From the NCBI GenBank assembly GCA_905250025.1, contig CAJNOJ010000339.1, positions 1 through 64,000 on the forward strand: a stretch of 64,000 nucleotides of DNA. Direction: 5' to 3'. This DNA comes from Adineta ricciae. Lineage: Eukaryota > Rotifera > Eurotatoria > Adinetida > Adinetidae. Shown here piece after piece: positions 12,242-24,887 of this stretch. The position numbers were made by a program, and so were the translations under genes. How positions within the stretch are numbered: position 1 is the stretch's first letter; each line of letters starts with the position of its first letter. Under the pieces are notes generated by a model. The model saw only the letters and a program-made list of their open reading frames with translations. It was not told the DNA's origin and made no database searches.

Positions 12242-15200
12242 TTAGCGATTGTAACTGCCCGGTGGCACTGTGTCTAGGCCTTGCTGAGGTGGTTGCTGAG
12301 GCGCTTGTTGATAGTAAGCAGTGTCGTATGAATTGGGATGTACATAGGCAGTTTGCTGTGGTAGTCCTTGTTGAGTTGGATCGAACACCATGCCGTAGGC
12401 ACCTACTTGAGGAGCCATATTCGTTTGAGGCGATGAGACTGGTGCTTGGGCCGAGTACCAGGCTGGTGGTCCATAGGCGTATGCTGGTATATTGCCACTC
12501 AAAGTATATTGCGGTGTCATTGGAGGGCCGCCACCATTGGCACCATTCGAACCTGGTGGACCGGACGTCGATGCAGATCGACCAACATTGACACCTCCCC
12601 CAGGATTCGGCGCGCCTGAAGGTGGAGGCGCTTGAGAGACAATGTTTTGACCACCGCCGTAGCCACGTTGCTGTTCATTTGGCTGTTGCTGCTGCTGATG
12701 TGGAGGTGATCGCGCCATTGGCCAATTGGAATTCATGCTATTTGGTCCGACCGATGCTTGCGGTGGATATACTCCATACACACGTGGATCTACACCTGGA
12801 TAGAGTCCTTGATAGTATATTGGAGCTGGAGCTGGTGTTGTCGGTCCGCCTGACGAGCCAGCAGATGAAATCATTATATTTTGATGTGGAGGAATACCAG
12901 CAGTTGGAATAATACCGGAAGAGCTAATAGGGTAAAAGATTGGTATTTGCATCGATGATGGCGTTGTTTCTATTGAGATTAAAAGAAGAATGATATTCAG
13001 AAAACTTTTTCGAAAAATCTGTCATACGTTGTGACTGATATTCTTGTTGGTAGTATCGAACTGGACCAGGAAAAATCATTTGTTGAGGAGCTTGTTGTTG
13101 CTGGGGAACATTCGATTGTTCGTTACCTTGCACAGACACGACAGCTAGAGAAACAATTCAAATCATGATCTTCTTTCAGCACTTCCTTTCCTGGATGCAA
13201 TTACCTTTCTTTGGTCCAACATTTGTGTTGCCGCCATTTCCAGTATTTCCACCATGAACTGGATTATTGTTAAGTTTGTATCCAGGGCCAGAGCCACTGT
13301 TTGGTGTTGTCATTCCACCTGGACCGACATTATTTGGATTGGGCCCATTACCAGGTAGTTGTGGTGGTGGTGCTGTTGGTGGCATCATCGATGTACCGAG
13401 CATTCCCGCATTCATTTGCTGTGGTGTAGCGCCAACAAATGGTGCTATGTTCGCATACTGTGCTGAATAGTATGGTGAATATAGAGCAGCAGCATTTTGA
13501 GGATGAGTTGGTGGTATCATCGATGATTGTTGAGTTGGATTTTGTGGAATTTGTTGTTGCTGTTGTAAGAGATGAAGAGCTTGAGAATTGCTGTGAGATA
13601 TAAATGGTGGCATCGGTAAGTTTGATGATGCTCCACGAGATTCAGGTCGAGAATCATCGTCTCTCTAAAAAGAAAAGGATCCAATAGCAATCGATACATA
13701 AGTTTACATCACAAAAAAATACCCCCGTGACAATAGGAACAAATTCCTCTGCTTCTGGATTAAGGCCAGAATTTGCTTTCGAATTACCAGGCCCCCTATA
13801 ATGATTAGAAAAGAAAACAGATCATATTAGACTTTACATTGTTTTATTCTGTTTTTTTTTTCTAGAGAAACTGGAACATACGATGTTTGCGATGTGTACA
13901 CAGGTGCATTCGCCATGTGCAGATTAGGATCCGATGGATTGGGATTAATTGTTTCATGACTAGATGAATGTTCGTCTTGATTTGGAAGTGATAATGATGG
14001 TGGAATATTAGTACTCGACGAAGACGGTTGTATTTGATGTAGCTGTGGTTGCTGTTGTTGTTGTTGTTGAGCTGGTTGCTTCATTTGTTGAGTATGTAAG
14101 TGTGATGGGCGACTAAGCGGAACTGCATTCGATTGATTATTCGAAGAATTCTGTTGTTGCTGTTGCTGTTGCGGTTGCGGTTGTTGATTACGTTGCGGCT
14201 TCGGCTGATCAGTATCATCATTTGTTGATTGTTGGTCATCTGGAGAAGAAAGAAGCATTTTTAATCACAAGGAAATTATTGTTTTCTTACTACGTGATTG
14301 CTTTTTGATCATCTTATTATTTGATTGTTGCTGATAGTTGCCTGCACCGCCAGTCTGATTCGATTGATAAGAAGGTGGTCCCGGCGGTGGCGATGATGCT
14401 GCAGTTGAATTATTTCGAGACGATGAACTACCTGTATAAGGTGCGGGAGAGTTTCTTCCGATTAATGAGCGATTATTCGCTGAATAAACGCCACGCGTTG
14501 GAAGTGTCGTTGATGGACTTGTTGGTCCTGAATTTTGTCCTTGAGAGAAACTTCCACTGTGAATTCTTTGACCTCGTGCTGTTTCATCATTGGCGACTTG
14601 TAATGGTGAATCCCGTCCTTCATGAGGTGAACGATTATCATTAAAGCGATTATTTCTTGATTTGTACGATTGTTGACGACTATTTGGTGCTTGTTCCGAC
14701 GAACGCGATGTCGTATATTGTGTTTGCTCAGAGCGTTGATTTTGTTTCGGATTATTCATTGAAAAATTATTCGGTCCACCACGACGATTATTTCCACCAC
14801 CTCGTTGGTCACGCCAATTGCCACGTCTAAAATTGTCATGAAATAAAAATGAACCACATATGAATCGAGACAAGCAAAAAAAGCTACTCACTTAGTATTG
14901 TATTCTCCTTCGTAACGAGAATCTGTTCGACGTTCGTTCATGTGCGAACGTGATGGTTGATTCGATTTCGGATTACCATTTCCATCATCGTTATTATGAT
15001 TCGCATTGTATTCTGATGGACGTTTGACACCTGAGAATAACAAACTCAGTTTTGCACGGTTCTTTTAACAAAGAAATGATCATTACCTGCATCATCTTCA
15101 TCAACATCTTCGTAGCGATTGCTACGTTCAATTTCCATAACTTGTCTCTCTACTTCAGCAGTCTCTTCAACTGTCATTGCCCGGAGAGGTACATTCCTTT

Positions 15201-16417
15201 AGAAGCGAAAAAACAAATAATTGTGTAATCAGCATGAAGAACAAGTAAACAAAATTTTCTCAGAAGAAAAAAAAAAGAGAACGGCAAGATACATACGTGT
15301 ATTTACTCTCATCAAAATCAGTTGTTGTATTGAATTTTTCTCGATTGGTATGAAACATGTCTTCTGGATCATATCCAGCCTTGAAAACAACGAAATTTCG
15401 TTTATGTGAAAATCTTCTTTCTGTTCGTCTTACTTTCCCATCATCACCAAGATCTAAGTATTCTAATGTAGTTGAATCAATCTCATCTGCATCATAGAAA
15501 TGCTGCATACGATTGAATCGATCGTCTTCTAATTGCGAGACTTTCGATGTTTCTTCCAGCATACCTAAACATTCGCATGCGAGAATGAGGAAATTGTGCT
15601 TGTTCATCACTTACATTTATTACTACCAGATTGATCGATATCAATACCAATGATTTCTACGATAGTCGGTGCTAGAACTGTGCGTCTTAGCAATTCGAAT
15701 GATTGGACTGAACTATCAGCTGCATCAAAAAGATCTATGAGCGATGTTGACAATGCCATAATATCACTATTATTGCTATTATCTAGTCGATGAGATACGG
15801 TGAGAACAATATCACCGTTCGGAGAAATTGTTTCCAATATTCCATGGTAACGTTCTGGTTCGTTAGTTTGAACAACTACTGGTTGACCCTAGATCGAAAT
15901 GAATGATAAGCAAATTTGTTTGGACGCAAAAAAAACAATCGGCATACCAATAGACCAGTGGTCACTGCATGGATAAATCGAGGATTTCGATACACACCAT
16001 CAGACTAGAACAGAAAATGCCTGAAGAATATCTTCTTTTTCGATTGTGAGACATACTTGTGGAGCATTCTTCAGCAAAACTGATCGTTGTAGGTTCGAAT
16101 CGAATCTAAACATGGAAATATTTAGTGAGGTATTAAAGAAAGACTTCAATTAAAACGAGCGATTAGCAAATCACAACTTGTCATTTAACTAAATATTAAT
16201 CAAAAACTCCTTTTTTCTCTCTCTCCGCTTCTTTTTTACCATCTAAACTAAACAAAATCGATCATCTTTGATTAATATTATTGAAAGAGCAATTCGTCTC
16301 CACGTACTCGGATGTAACAGTTGGATCATTCATATCGTAAGAATTGCCTGAACCATTGGTATGATGTGTTGATTTATTCGTCATTGTTGTTCGCGGTGCA
16401 GTTCGTGTCGATGACAT
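12242..16417 (-). CDS. ATXN2: Ataxin-2 (LSm, LsmAD and PAM2 protein)
   Basis: RNA-binding translation regulator of the ataxin-2/Pbp1 family, which acts in the cytoplasm with poly(A)-binding protein. The chosen start is the ATG at 16417. The first exons (16308-16417, 16057-16105, 15948-16004, 15615-15888, 15434-15564, 15297-15379, then one near 15100-15195) join in frame. They give an LSm domain (SDGVYRNPRFIHAVTTGLL, then ETISPNGDIVLTVSHRL) and an LsmAD domain (AGYDPEDMFHTNREKFN, then NVPLRAMTVEETAEVERQ). A long Gln/Asn/Pro/Gly-rich region follows. The PAM2 motif SGLNPEAEEFVP lies near 13740-13790. The C-terminal exon is rich in Pro, Gly, Tyr and Gln. Exons below about 15100 were not fully resolved, so the total length is not given. 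The gene is divergent from DET1. Confidence 0.93.
13740..13790 (-). other. PAM2 motif of ataxin-2
   Basis: The reverse-strand translation reads SKANSGLNPEAEEFVP, a good match to the PAM2 consensus that binds the MLLE domain of poly(A)-binding protein. It starts just after an intron in the middle of the low-complexity region. Confidence 0.85.
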
Positions 16418-17112
16418 CGTTCATAAATAGAAGATGACTTGGCAGTTTGACAAACGAAAAAGCAAGAGTTAAAAGAATAAATAAATCTGCGCGATTGGCC
16501 GTATTCACAAACACATATGTCTGTTCAATCAATCCAAAAAAGAAAGAAACGGGACGTTGAATTCGACGTACACACACACACACACGGAAAAAAACAGACA
16601 CGTCAACTGACGGGTTTGTATTTAATTCTAGAGAGAGAGAGAGAAAAAAAGTGAATCAAAGAATGAAAAAAATGTCTTCGAAAAGAAAAAAAAAGAAAAC
16701 ATCCATCCGTCTTGTCATCCTGAATATCAAATCAAAACATGGATGCAAGCCAAAAAGAGGAAGAAAACAAAACAAAAATTTCGGCTGACTTTTCAACCAT
16801 CTTTTTTTTGTATACAGTTTCGCATTGATTCTAGTGAACATGAGCATTTTTCCAGAAAAATCAACTTACCGATTTTATTCGGAGTTTTAATGAAAATTTC
16901 GAATAGGAAATATACACATTTTCGTCGAGTGTTCATTTTATATGTCGCTAGAAGCAATAGAGGATTTCGTGTCGATGGTAGTGTCCTCTGTCTATCAACA
17001 AAATGCATAGAAAAGTGTCCTTCAGTTTTTTTCCCATATGGCTGTGTATGACAAGGTTTGTCAAAGAGAGAAAGACACTTATTCAGCTGATCCCAACATG
17101 TAATCAGCCGGA
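16418..17112. promoter_or_regulatory. Divergent intergenic region, ATXN2 / DET1
   Basis: About 700 bases between two divergent start codons, with purine runs and a (CA)n tract near 16570. No TATA box stands out. It should hold both promoters. AG sites after pyrimidines just before the DET1 ATG (near 17090 and 17107) could be splice acceptors. Confidence 0.4.
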
Positions 17113-19963
17113 ATGGCTTCATCTTCATCGAAACGCCGAAATTACTTTCATTCGTCCCGCCGACGAACGTTATTAGACGATGAGCATGAAAACCTTCTTC
17201 ATCGATCGATACCGAAACACAATTTAGTATGTTGGTTACGCGATCGCGAACTCGGCTATCGAAAACCTCGTCTCAACCATGCAATCGCACGACGTACAAG
17301 TGTCTATCGTGCTATTCATCCATCCTATTCAGTTTTAATGTGTACAGTACCACAGGCTGTATATATCAGAAGATTTTCACCCAACGGACAATATCTACTT
17401 GCTTTTTCACATGATCTCGAGTCGTTAATCGTCTATAGATATAAAGGTAAACATGTTTTTTCCTATTGCTTTGGTTACGATAGACAGCGAAGTACGAAGA
17501 GAGAATGGAAGAGACGTCATTGATTCGTACCGAATTACCCGACTAGATAGAAAATTTTCTTTTCTCATCTTTCTCAAGTCGATGTAATTACATCATCTCT
17601 TGAAATTCCTTCGATGATTATTAAAATGAAAAGATATTAACTTTCTTTAAAAGATTTATTCTAAACACAAGAAGTTCCTACTATCCTCAAGGTCATTCAG
17701 TGCAATGAAACGTTGATCTAAACTCGTGCGCTATCCTACAGATAAAAATAGATTGTCTCTCCCGCTCATTCAAGGTCATGTGTGACTCTTAATCTGAAAA
17801 TGTTTTCCTCGTTTAGGTTTTGAACGTATCTATTCGGACCTGTTGCATTGTTCTCCGTCGACGAATTATAGTAGACTCGATGAAAATGGTGATAACATTC
17901 GCCAGAACACCTCGGAAACGATTCATTGCGAAAAACTACGTGATCATGCATTTAATCAAATTTTTCAGCATCACTCCACCATTCAAATTCGTTCCTCGTC
18001 GATAGGTTACTCGCTGAATCGTAATCATATTTATTGTTTATTTTCACGTGATCAATATGCTATCATTTGTGCATCGAAATTAGTCAATGAACAGCAACAT
18101 CCACCTTATAATCAATTGGTACAGTCTAATGAAGATCTGAATCCATTATCGAGATTTTATTTTGAACATTTCCTTATTTTTCTTATTGATTACCCGCGCG
18201 GTGTCATATGTCAGCAATTAGAATTTCAATTCGATCGAATTGGCTTAACAATTTACAAATCCACATTAGCAATCCTCTCCATTCAACACCAAAAGTTACA
18301 TTTATATCATATCGATGAAAAGAACGGTAAATTAATTGAACTATTAACTGTAGGAAAATTTGCTCAAACGGAAGAAGAATTTCTTTACAAGTATAGTTTA
18401 CCTAAGCATTTGTTAAACATGCCGCAACGTTTATTGAATAAGAAAACTTTCAAACGCAGTTCATCATCGATGTTTGACAAATGGGATGATAGCGAGCCTA
18501 GTAGTCAACAGCGAAAACGTCTTCGCGATCATTTTAGTGATAATCAGAACAGTGACTCTCTAACAAGGCGCCGACGAAGTTCGTTCGTTCGAGAAGAACT
18601 TCATCGACCATTCACTCCACCATCAACTCGCGTGATTATCCAACATGATGAACAACAGACAGATTTCATTGGAGATACTAGCGATTTACCAACCAATTTA
18701 GCTCATTCAATCTTTCAGCGAGATAATCGAGTGGATCGAAGAACTTTAACAACGAATATGCGAACATCAGGTAAGGAGAGACAGGCAAATTGTTTCGAGA
18801 GAACATTGAATTATTTAGATTATGACCATGATATGTCAGCAGTAACTGATGATGACGATGACGATGACGATGATGATGACGACAACGGCGATGATGATGG
18901 CGATCAAGATTCAGGTCAGCCAATAAACTTAACTCGAATCGAACCATCGACCGATCGAGTGATAGCTGATTCTCATCATGATTACTGGTCATTGGTACAA
19001 AATCAAATCGTTCTACCGATGAACGACAAACAACTATGTACACTGAAGCAACGTCTACTGACGTACCTGTACAAACGTGCGAAAGAAAGTAACAAACAAT
19101 TGCGCTTTATTCAGTCGTTCAATGATTACTTAGCAAGTAAATTTTACAAAGTTCAATTTTTAACCAATCACATCATTCTCTTAAAATTTGCTCATGAGTC
19201 CATCGTAAATAAACGTCAGCAGGAACAACAAATGCACTATGCTCTGTTTGTTGTGTACAACATTCAAACATCGACTATTCTCAATATCTATGACGAATCC
19301 TCTGTCGAATTAGCCCAAATATTCGAAAAATACAACGATGATTTTCGTTATTCATCGTCGTATGGTTTGATCAATTATCGAAATTTAGAATTTTTCCCCC
19401 TTTCTACCCCTGCTGGTCGTCGTCAGTTCGAACATATGTATTATCATTCAACATCCACCGGTGATTCCGACTCAATAAAGCGCCTATTGATGCAATTACC
19501 ACTACGAACCATAACGCACACAATCTCTCCCTATCTCGATTTAAATTTATATTCATACGATGATAAAATTGTTCACATTGATGATATGGTCAAAACGTGT
19601 CCGAATAATCCCGTGAGATTCTTCTCGCGTGATTGTCAACGAATGAAATTTCAATTAACACTAACGAATCGTTCTATCATCTTACCACAATTTAACACTA
19701 CGACAGACAATTCAACAACAACAACTATTGTTGCACCTACAATAATCAACAACAATAATCCAGTGACAACAGCAGCAACGGCGACAACAACTACGACTGG
19801 AAATGCTCTATTTCTCCCTAATACTTTATCATCGAATCGGCGAACAACTCTAGCAACACTCTGGCATCCTATCGAGCCATTTTGTATCACGATACAACGT
19901 TGGCCACGAGATCTTGATAATATTCATAATTTTCATTTATATCGTCCACCTAATTTGAGATGA
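17113..19963 (+). CDS. DET1: DET1 homologue (CRL4 ubiquitin ligase component)
   Basis: Member of the De-etiolated-1 family, which with DDB1, DDA1 and COP1 forms a CUL4 ubiquitin ligase module. Two exons (17113-17446 and 17817-19963) flank a 370-base intron, long for this window, and encode 826 aa against about 550 in human DET1. Conserved blocks run from end to end: VYIRRFSPNGQYLLAFSHD, STLAILSIQHQKLHLYHI, HYALFVVYNIQTSTILNIYD, ISPYLDLNLYSYDDK, NPVRFFSRDC and the final HPIEPFCITIQRW. The extra length is mainly one insert of about 180 residues before the QRLLTYLYKRA helix. It holds basic clusters (QRKRLR, TRRRRSS) and a 12-residue Asp run. A second smaller Thr/Asn-rich insert lies near 19690-19840. 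Confidence 0.92.
18847..18915 (+). repeat. Coding GAT/GAC repeat (poly-Asp) in DET1
   Basis: A degenerate GAY triplet run encodes about 12 consecutive Asp residues, then an Asp/Gly-rich tail, inside the DET1 insert. The mix of GAT and GAC suggests an older or interrupted repeat. Confidence 0.85.
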
Positions 19964-20245
19964 CTTCAATTCCATAATTTTCTTTCCTACTCTCTATGAG
20001 AGTTCTTTTTTACTGTTTCTTTCGTTTCACTCTCTCCTCCATCATTATATCTGTCTGTATAAAATAAGAATAATCTTTTCTTCTGTTATTATTAAACATT
20101 CGAGGAAAAATCACTGTTTTTTTTTTCTTTTGTTGTTGTTCGATTCACTTTGATTGAATATTTTCATATAAAGATTAAATTGTACATCGTGAAATTCATT
20201 TCAGATATCGAAAGCAATCTTGTCTGAGGTTGATATCTCTCTGAG

Positions 20246-20534
20246 ATGGTTGAGAACCGAGTGTCTTCCGAAAGTCCCAAGCCATCTGCTTGCTTTTCTT
20301 GTCATGCTCTCGGCATATCATCGTCAGCAGCACTCGGTGCTTACATGTTCTATCGCGCTAAGAAAGCCGACTCATCTTCACATCGTTTCACATGTGCGCT
20401 GTTTGGACTAGGTAGGCAGGAAACGAAAAATCAATGCAATTGATTGAATTGGGAATGGAGTACTATGTGTTTTATACTTAGGATTTATAATATTTGCATC
20501 GCATCGTGTTTCGTCATTGTTTAGAGATATGTGA
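20246..20534 (+). CDS. Small DMAC1/TMEM261-like membrane protein
   Basis: A 72-aa protein from two exons (20246-20411 and 20482-20534) with a 70-base intron that splits a Gly codon. It has a CFSC pair followed by a small hydrophobic segment (ALGISSSAALGAYMFYRAKK), then a second short hydrophobic stretch (FTCALFGLGFIIFASHR). This layout resembles the DUF4536/DMAC1 family, assembly factors for the distal membrane arm of mitochondrial complex I. The match is by pattern only, and the protein is short, so the function is tentative. It lies between DET1 and VPS18 on the same strand, about 280 bases from each. Confidence 0.5.
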
Positions 20535-20813
20535 GTAATTCGTTTGTTGAAGTTATCGAATCTAAGTGGTTATTTAGATCTCAGCAAAGAATAGCATCAA
20601 ATGGACGAATGAAACGCACTTTCGAAGAGCGAAGATGATGATAGTGCACTAGTTCTCTTGCCTTTCTTTCTTTGTCAGTCTTTTTGATAAGAAGTTTGTT
20701 TCAGTATTGTTAAATTTGATGATATTTCATAATAAACATAGGACACCTAGAGACCGTTTTGTTGGACGTCATTCTATTATTTGTATTTTTCTTTCTTAGA
20801 CAAAGAAAACCAT

Positions 20814-23800
20814 ATGCTTAGTAAGGATTTTGATCAACAATTAGAGTATCAAGCGCAGCAAACATTTCGATCGGATGCATCTGTAAATATTCGGTGTTTT
20901 TTCTTTTTCATTAGAAGAATATAAGTTCTCTGTTTGTTCATAGAGTTTACAGGTAGATGATGTTCTCGAGCCGATTTTTATCAAGAGTGAATTATCCTGG
21001 AGGTAATTTGATCCATGACAATTTATTCTAACTGACAAAATATTTAGGTTTGAGAGAAATACAAGGATTAACCATTTGGTGGTGTCAAATAATGTTTTTA
21101 TTTTACATCTAAATGAGAAAACGCTACAACGACGATGTCCCGATGAAGTCCCAAAAGACGCGAAAGTCACCTCGACGTATCAAGGTACATAGTTTAATTC
21201 CACAAATGATTTTCCTAAGTGAATTTCTTCTTCAATAGATGCACAGATACCCGATGTTATTAGTAAAGTCTTTCTCGATCCCTTTGGCCGTATAGTGCTT
21301 GTCTCAACGCGTGACAAACGTGACATATATGTGCTCGTCTCTTCACCGAATTCGTTGAAACTGAACAAGAAGCCGATTCGACTAGGAACCAACTCGTCAT
21401 TTGTTCTCGCATCGGTAACTTGGTGTAATCGGTTTATACAAACTCAAAATGATGTCGTGGCACTTCTTGCCGGACAAGACGGACGTATTTTCGAAGTACT
21501 AATTCGTAACGATGGTGAATTATTATTCTCGACTGAAGTCTACCCGAGTTTCAAATCGATTATGGATTCCATTGCTGACTCAGTAACAGGTATCTATTGC
21601 GATGTCAAATCGGCATATGAAGACAATAGCAATGTATTTGTCGTTATCACAACGCAAAAGTAAACGATATTGATCGGCTTTCTGAATGAGTTTTGAATGA
21701 ATTCTTTTGAAGAGCTTTGTACTATTTCGAGCAGCAGATTGATCCATCGCGTAAATCGGATTATTTCACCTCATTTTTTTCGTTCTTTCGCGATGCTTCA
21801 CTGCCTGATTTAAAATATCGCGAATTTCCCGGTGGTACGGCTCAGAGTGAAATTCAACTATTTATTAAACGAAAATCGGAAACGAAACAATTGTTGTACA
21901 GACAATTCGCATGGATAACTGGTGCTGGACTTTTCTATACTGAAATCGATCCGAATAATGTACAAAAGTCGTTTCTTGAACGGAGTCGAATCATCTACTA
22001 TCATATTGGTAAAATTATCAATGAAAACGACGAAGAAAGACCGCCGAAATCGGTAGCATTAACAGAATTTCATTGTTTAATGATGTTTCCACACGAAAAT
22101 CAAATCCGAGCTGTGTGCACAGTCAACGAGAAAATCGTGATGATCGACGGATCAATGGCAGTAAATTTCAAGCGTCTATTCTTTCGAATCTCTTCGGAAA
22201 TTGTCATTTTCTAGAGTGGCACACCAGTTTGTTACGCACGTGATCACATCCGTGATCAATTATGGGCGTGTACCGATGAACATGTTCTTCGCTACACAAT
22301 CAAAGATGAACGTCGTGATGTGTGGCGTGTTTTCATGCAGAAGAACGATTTTCAGAAAGCGTATGAAACTTGTGCGATAGTACGTTCTTTCTCATTTTTA
22401 GTAGCGTAATGAATAGTACTTTGATTAATTTCAGGCCGATGATGATTTAGAAACTGCTCGTAGACAGCGTTCAATCAATTCTCGTCATGCCGATCATCTG
22501 TTCAACGAAAAAAAGTACTTCTGTCTTTTACCCATATCAATGTATAACTCTCTCTCTCGTCTTTTCCCGCTAGATATACACCCTGTGCTAACATTTATGC
22601 TACATCTGATACATCTTTTGAAGATGTCACATTGAAATTCTTCGCATTGAGGGATAAAGAGCCACTTCGAGAGTACCTGCAAGCTGTTCTACTAAACCTC
22701 CAAGCATCTGCGGTAAGTCACAACGGTGAGTTCGATTGACAATTACAATTCGTTCTCGTATAGGATAGCACACAAATAACTATCTTAACGCTATGGTTAA
22801 CTGATTTGTTCCTGAATGAACTTGATGAATTACGTCAAACGTATTCGACAACAACGAATCGACGCAAGGCAACATCTACAACTGCCTCGTCAAGTCTTCA
22901 ACCAAACGAAGAAATTCTAGACGAAAAGGGTCGTAAGGACAAATTCGATGAAATTCGTCGAAAATTTCGAAATTTTCTGAGTAAACGAGAAATTCAACCG
23001 TGTCTAAGACAGCATCGCTTAGCTATGTATGATCTTCTTACAAGCCATGGTGATTTAGACGATCTAATTCTATTTGCTGAACACGTTCAAGATCACGAAC
23101 GAGTCATTCTACTCTATCTCGAACGCGAGGATTATAAAAAAGCATTGGACACACTCGAACCATTGGTAAACACTAGTTTTTCTCTTTTCTCAACAAAAAT
23201 TGACAATCTATTTTGTTTTTCACCAGAATAATTATCAACTTCTGTACAAATATTCTCCGACATTAATTGAAAAACTACCAGAACAACTCATTACAGTTTG
23301 GCAGAAAAAATACAATGATCATTTTGAACCAAAGGAATTATTACCAGCAATGATCGCATATTCACGAGCATTTCCAAAAGTAACGATCGGATGAACGTCA
23401 ATCGATATCTCAAATTCTTTCGTTTACAGGGTCAAGAAGTCTTGAAGTTCCTCGAATTCTGTCGCTCAAGAAATTGTACGGAGAAGTCTATTCATAACTA
23501 TCTTCTATCGGAATACATCAAATTCAATCCAAGTAAAATCATGCTCTATCTAGAAGGTCAAACTGCAGTAAATACAAAACGCTTGAGCATGTTCGATATG
23601 ATATTCGTTGACTGTCTTTAGGACCCATTGGCGATCACTTATGATCCAAGATACGCTTTGCGTCTTTGCATTGATAACGATCTTAAAGAAGAAAGTGTCT
23701 TTCTCTATCGTTTGTTGAACATGTATGAAGAAGCAGTTGATACTGCTCTACAGGTAAAGATCATTAGGTGCAATACAGTTGTTGATCTTGATACAACGTT

Positions 23801-24610
23801 TTCTTGAAGGTGGATGTGAAACTAGCTGAAGAGTGCGCATCGACTGCGCCCATCAATGACGAACGAACAAAGAAACTATGGCTTAAAATCGGTAAATATT
23901 CACTTCGGACGAAGTCATCTATATAACAGTAAATGATCTCTTTAGCCAACTCAGTTATCACCCAAGGTCATGATCTCAATGAAGTTATGCAAATTCTCGA
24001 AGACTGTGGCAACGAATTGCTCAAAATCGAAGATGTGCTTCCTCTATTCGCAGATTTCGAAACCATTGATCAATTCAAAAAACCGATTATTAATTCCCTA
24101 GACCATTACAACGAGCGTTTAACATTCCTTCGAAATGAAATGAACGATGCATCAAAATCCATCGATGAAATCCGCGATGATCTTGCAAAATATCGTACAC
24201 GATGCGTAGCAACGATTGATTCCAATGAAATCTGTTCACTATGCAGTCAACCTCTGATGATCCAATCTATTTTCTATATATTCGCATGTGGACATTATTT
24301 TCACGGTGATTGTTTGTTTGGCTACGTTCGACGTATAATGGAACGAAAGGACAAACGATCCTTGAATGGCGCTGGTAGTGAAGCAATAAACCAATCCAAT
24401 CCGAGTAAAACTTCTGGTAAAACAACGATACAGAAGGACATCGATCGAGTGAATTACTTGCAAAGCATTATAGCAAGTGGTAGTGCTCCTCCGTCACGTG
24501 ATATGGAAAGTGTTCAGCAAGAATTGGACAATCTTGTCGCTTCGCAATGTATCTTATGCGGTGAAACAGCCGTTGATTCTCTTGATGAACCATTGAAGGC
24601 GATTTTATAA
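20814..24610 (+). CDS. VPS18: VPS18 (HOPS/CORVET core subunit)
   Basis: Core subunit of the HOPS and CORVET tethering complexes for endosome and lysosome fusion. My 14-exon model (20814-20882, 20944-21002, 21048-21184, 21239-21659, 21713-22160, 22215-22379, 22435-22514, 22574-22712, 22764-23165, 23227-23379, 23430-23567, 23622-23753, 23810-23891, 23946-24610) gives 1029 aa; human VPS18 has 973. The N-terminal half is the beta-propeller, with the family block PIFIKSEL and then RITNHLVVSNN-type sequence. The middle shows the clathrin-repeat region (LLASHGD-like LLTSHGDLDDLILFAEH). The block KIEDVLPLFADFETIDQFK precedes a coiled coil. The RING is CSLCSQPL, then CGHYFHGDC, closing with CILCGE. 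The start follows a pyrimidine tract and AG at 20799. Confidence 0.95.
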
Positions 24611-24692
24611 TTGACATTCTTTCATTTATTCCTAGTTGATGATTTCAATTGAGTGATCGTTTTTCTGATTCGAGAAGATTTTTTTTATCAAC

Positions 24693-24698
24693 AATAAA
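24693..24698 (+). terminator. Poly(A) signal AATAAA of VPS18
   Basis: A canonical AATAAA lies 83 bases after the VPS18 stop, in the short convergent gap before the ACP6-like gene. Confidence 0.55.
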
Positions 24699-24887
24699 TT
24701 CGGCATGATAATGCTTCGAAAACATTTCGTACACTCGTATGCGAGAGTATAGTTCATTTCATGAATATTCCCGAAACGCCATTCCTGCGTGAACAAGCGA
24801 AACTTGACGTAAAACTCTCATGCGTTGCTGAAACACAATTTTTATTTTTAAAATAGATAAAACGATTTAGTACGACTCTTGCACAAT

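Noticed and set aside
12262..12912. Plus-strand open frames opposite the ataxin-2 last exon
   Set aside because: They lie antisense to a Gln/Pro/Gly-rich coding exon whose codon bias keeps the opposite strand open; no domain or start context supports them.
16085..16105. GGTTCGAATC-like string resembling a tRNA T-loop
   Set aside because: It lies inside an ataxin-2 exon and no cloverleaf arms surround it.
16571..16590. (CA)n run as a functional element
   Set aside because: A short simple repeat in a promoter region, with nothing else to support a role.
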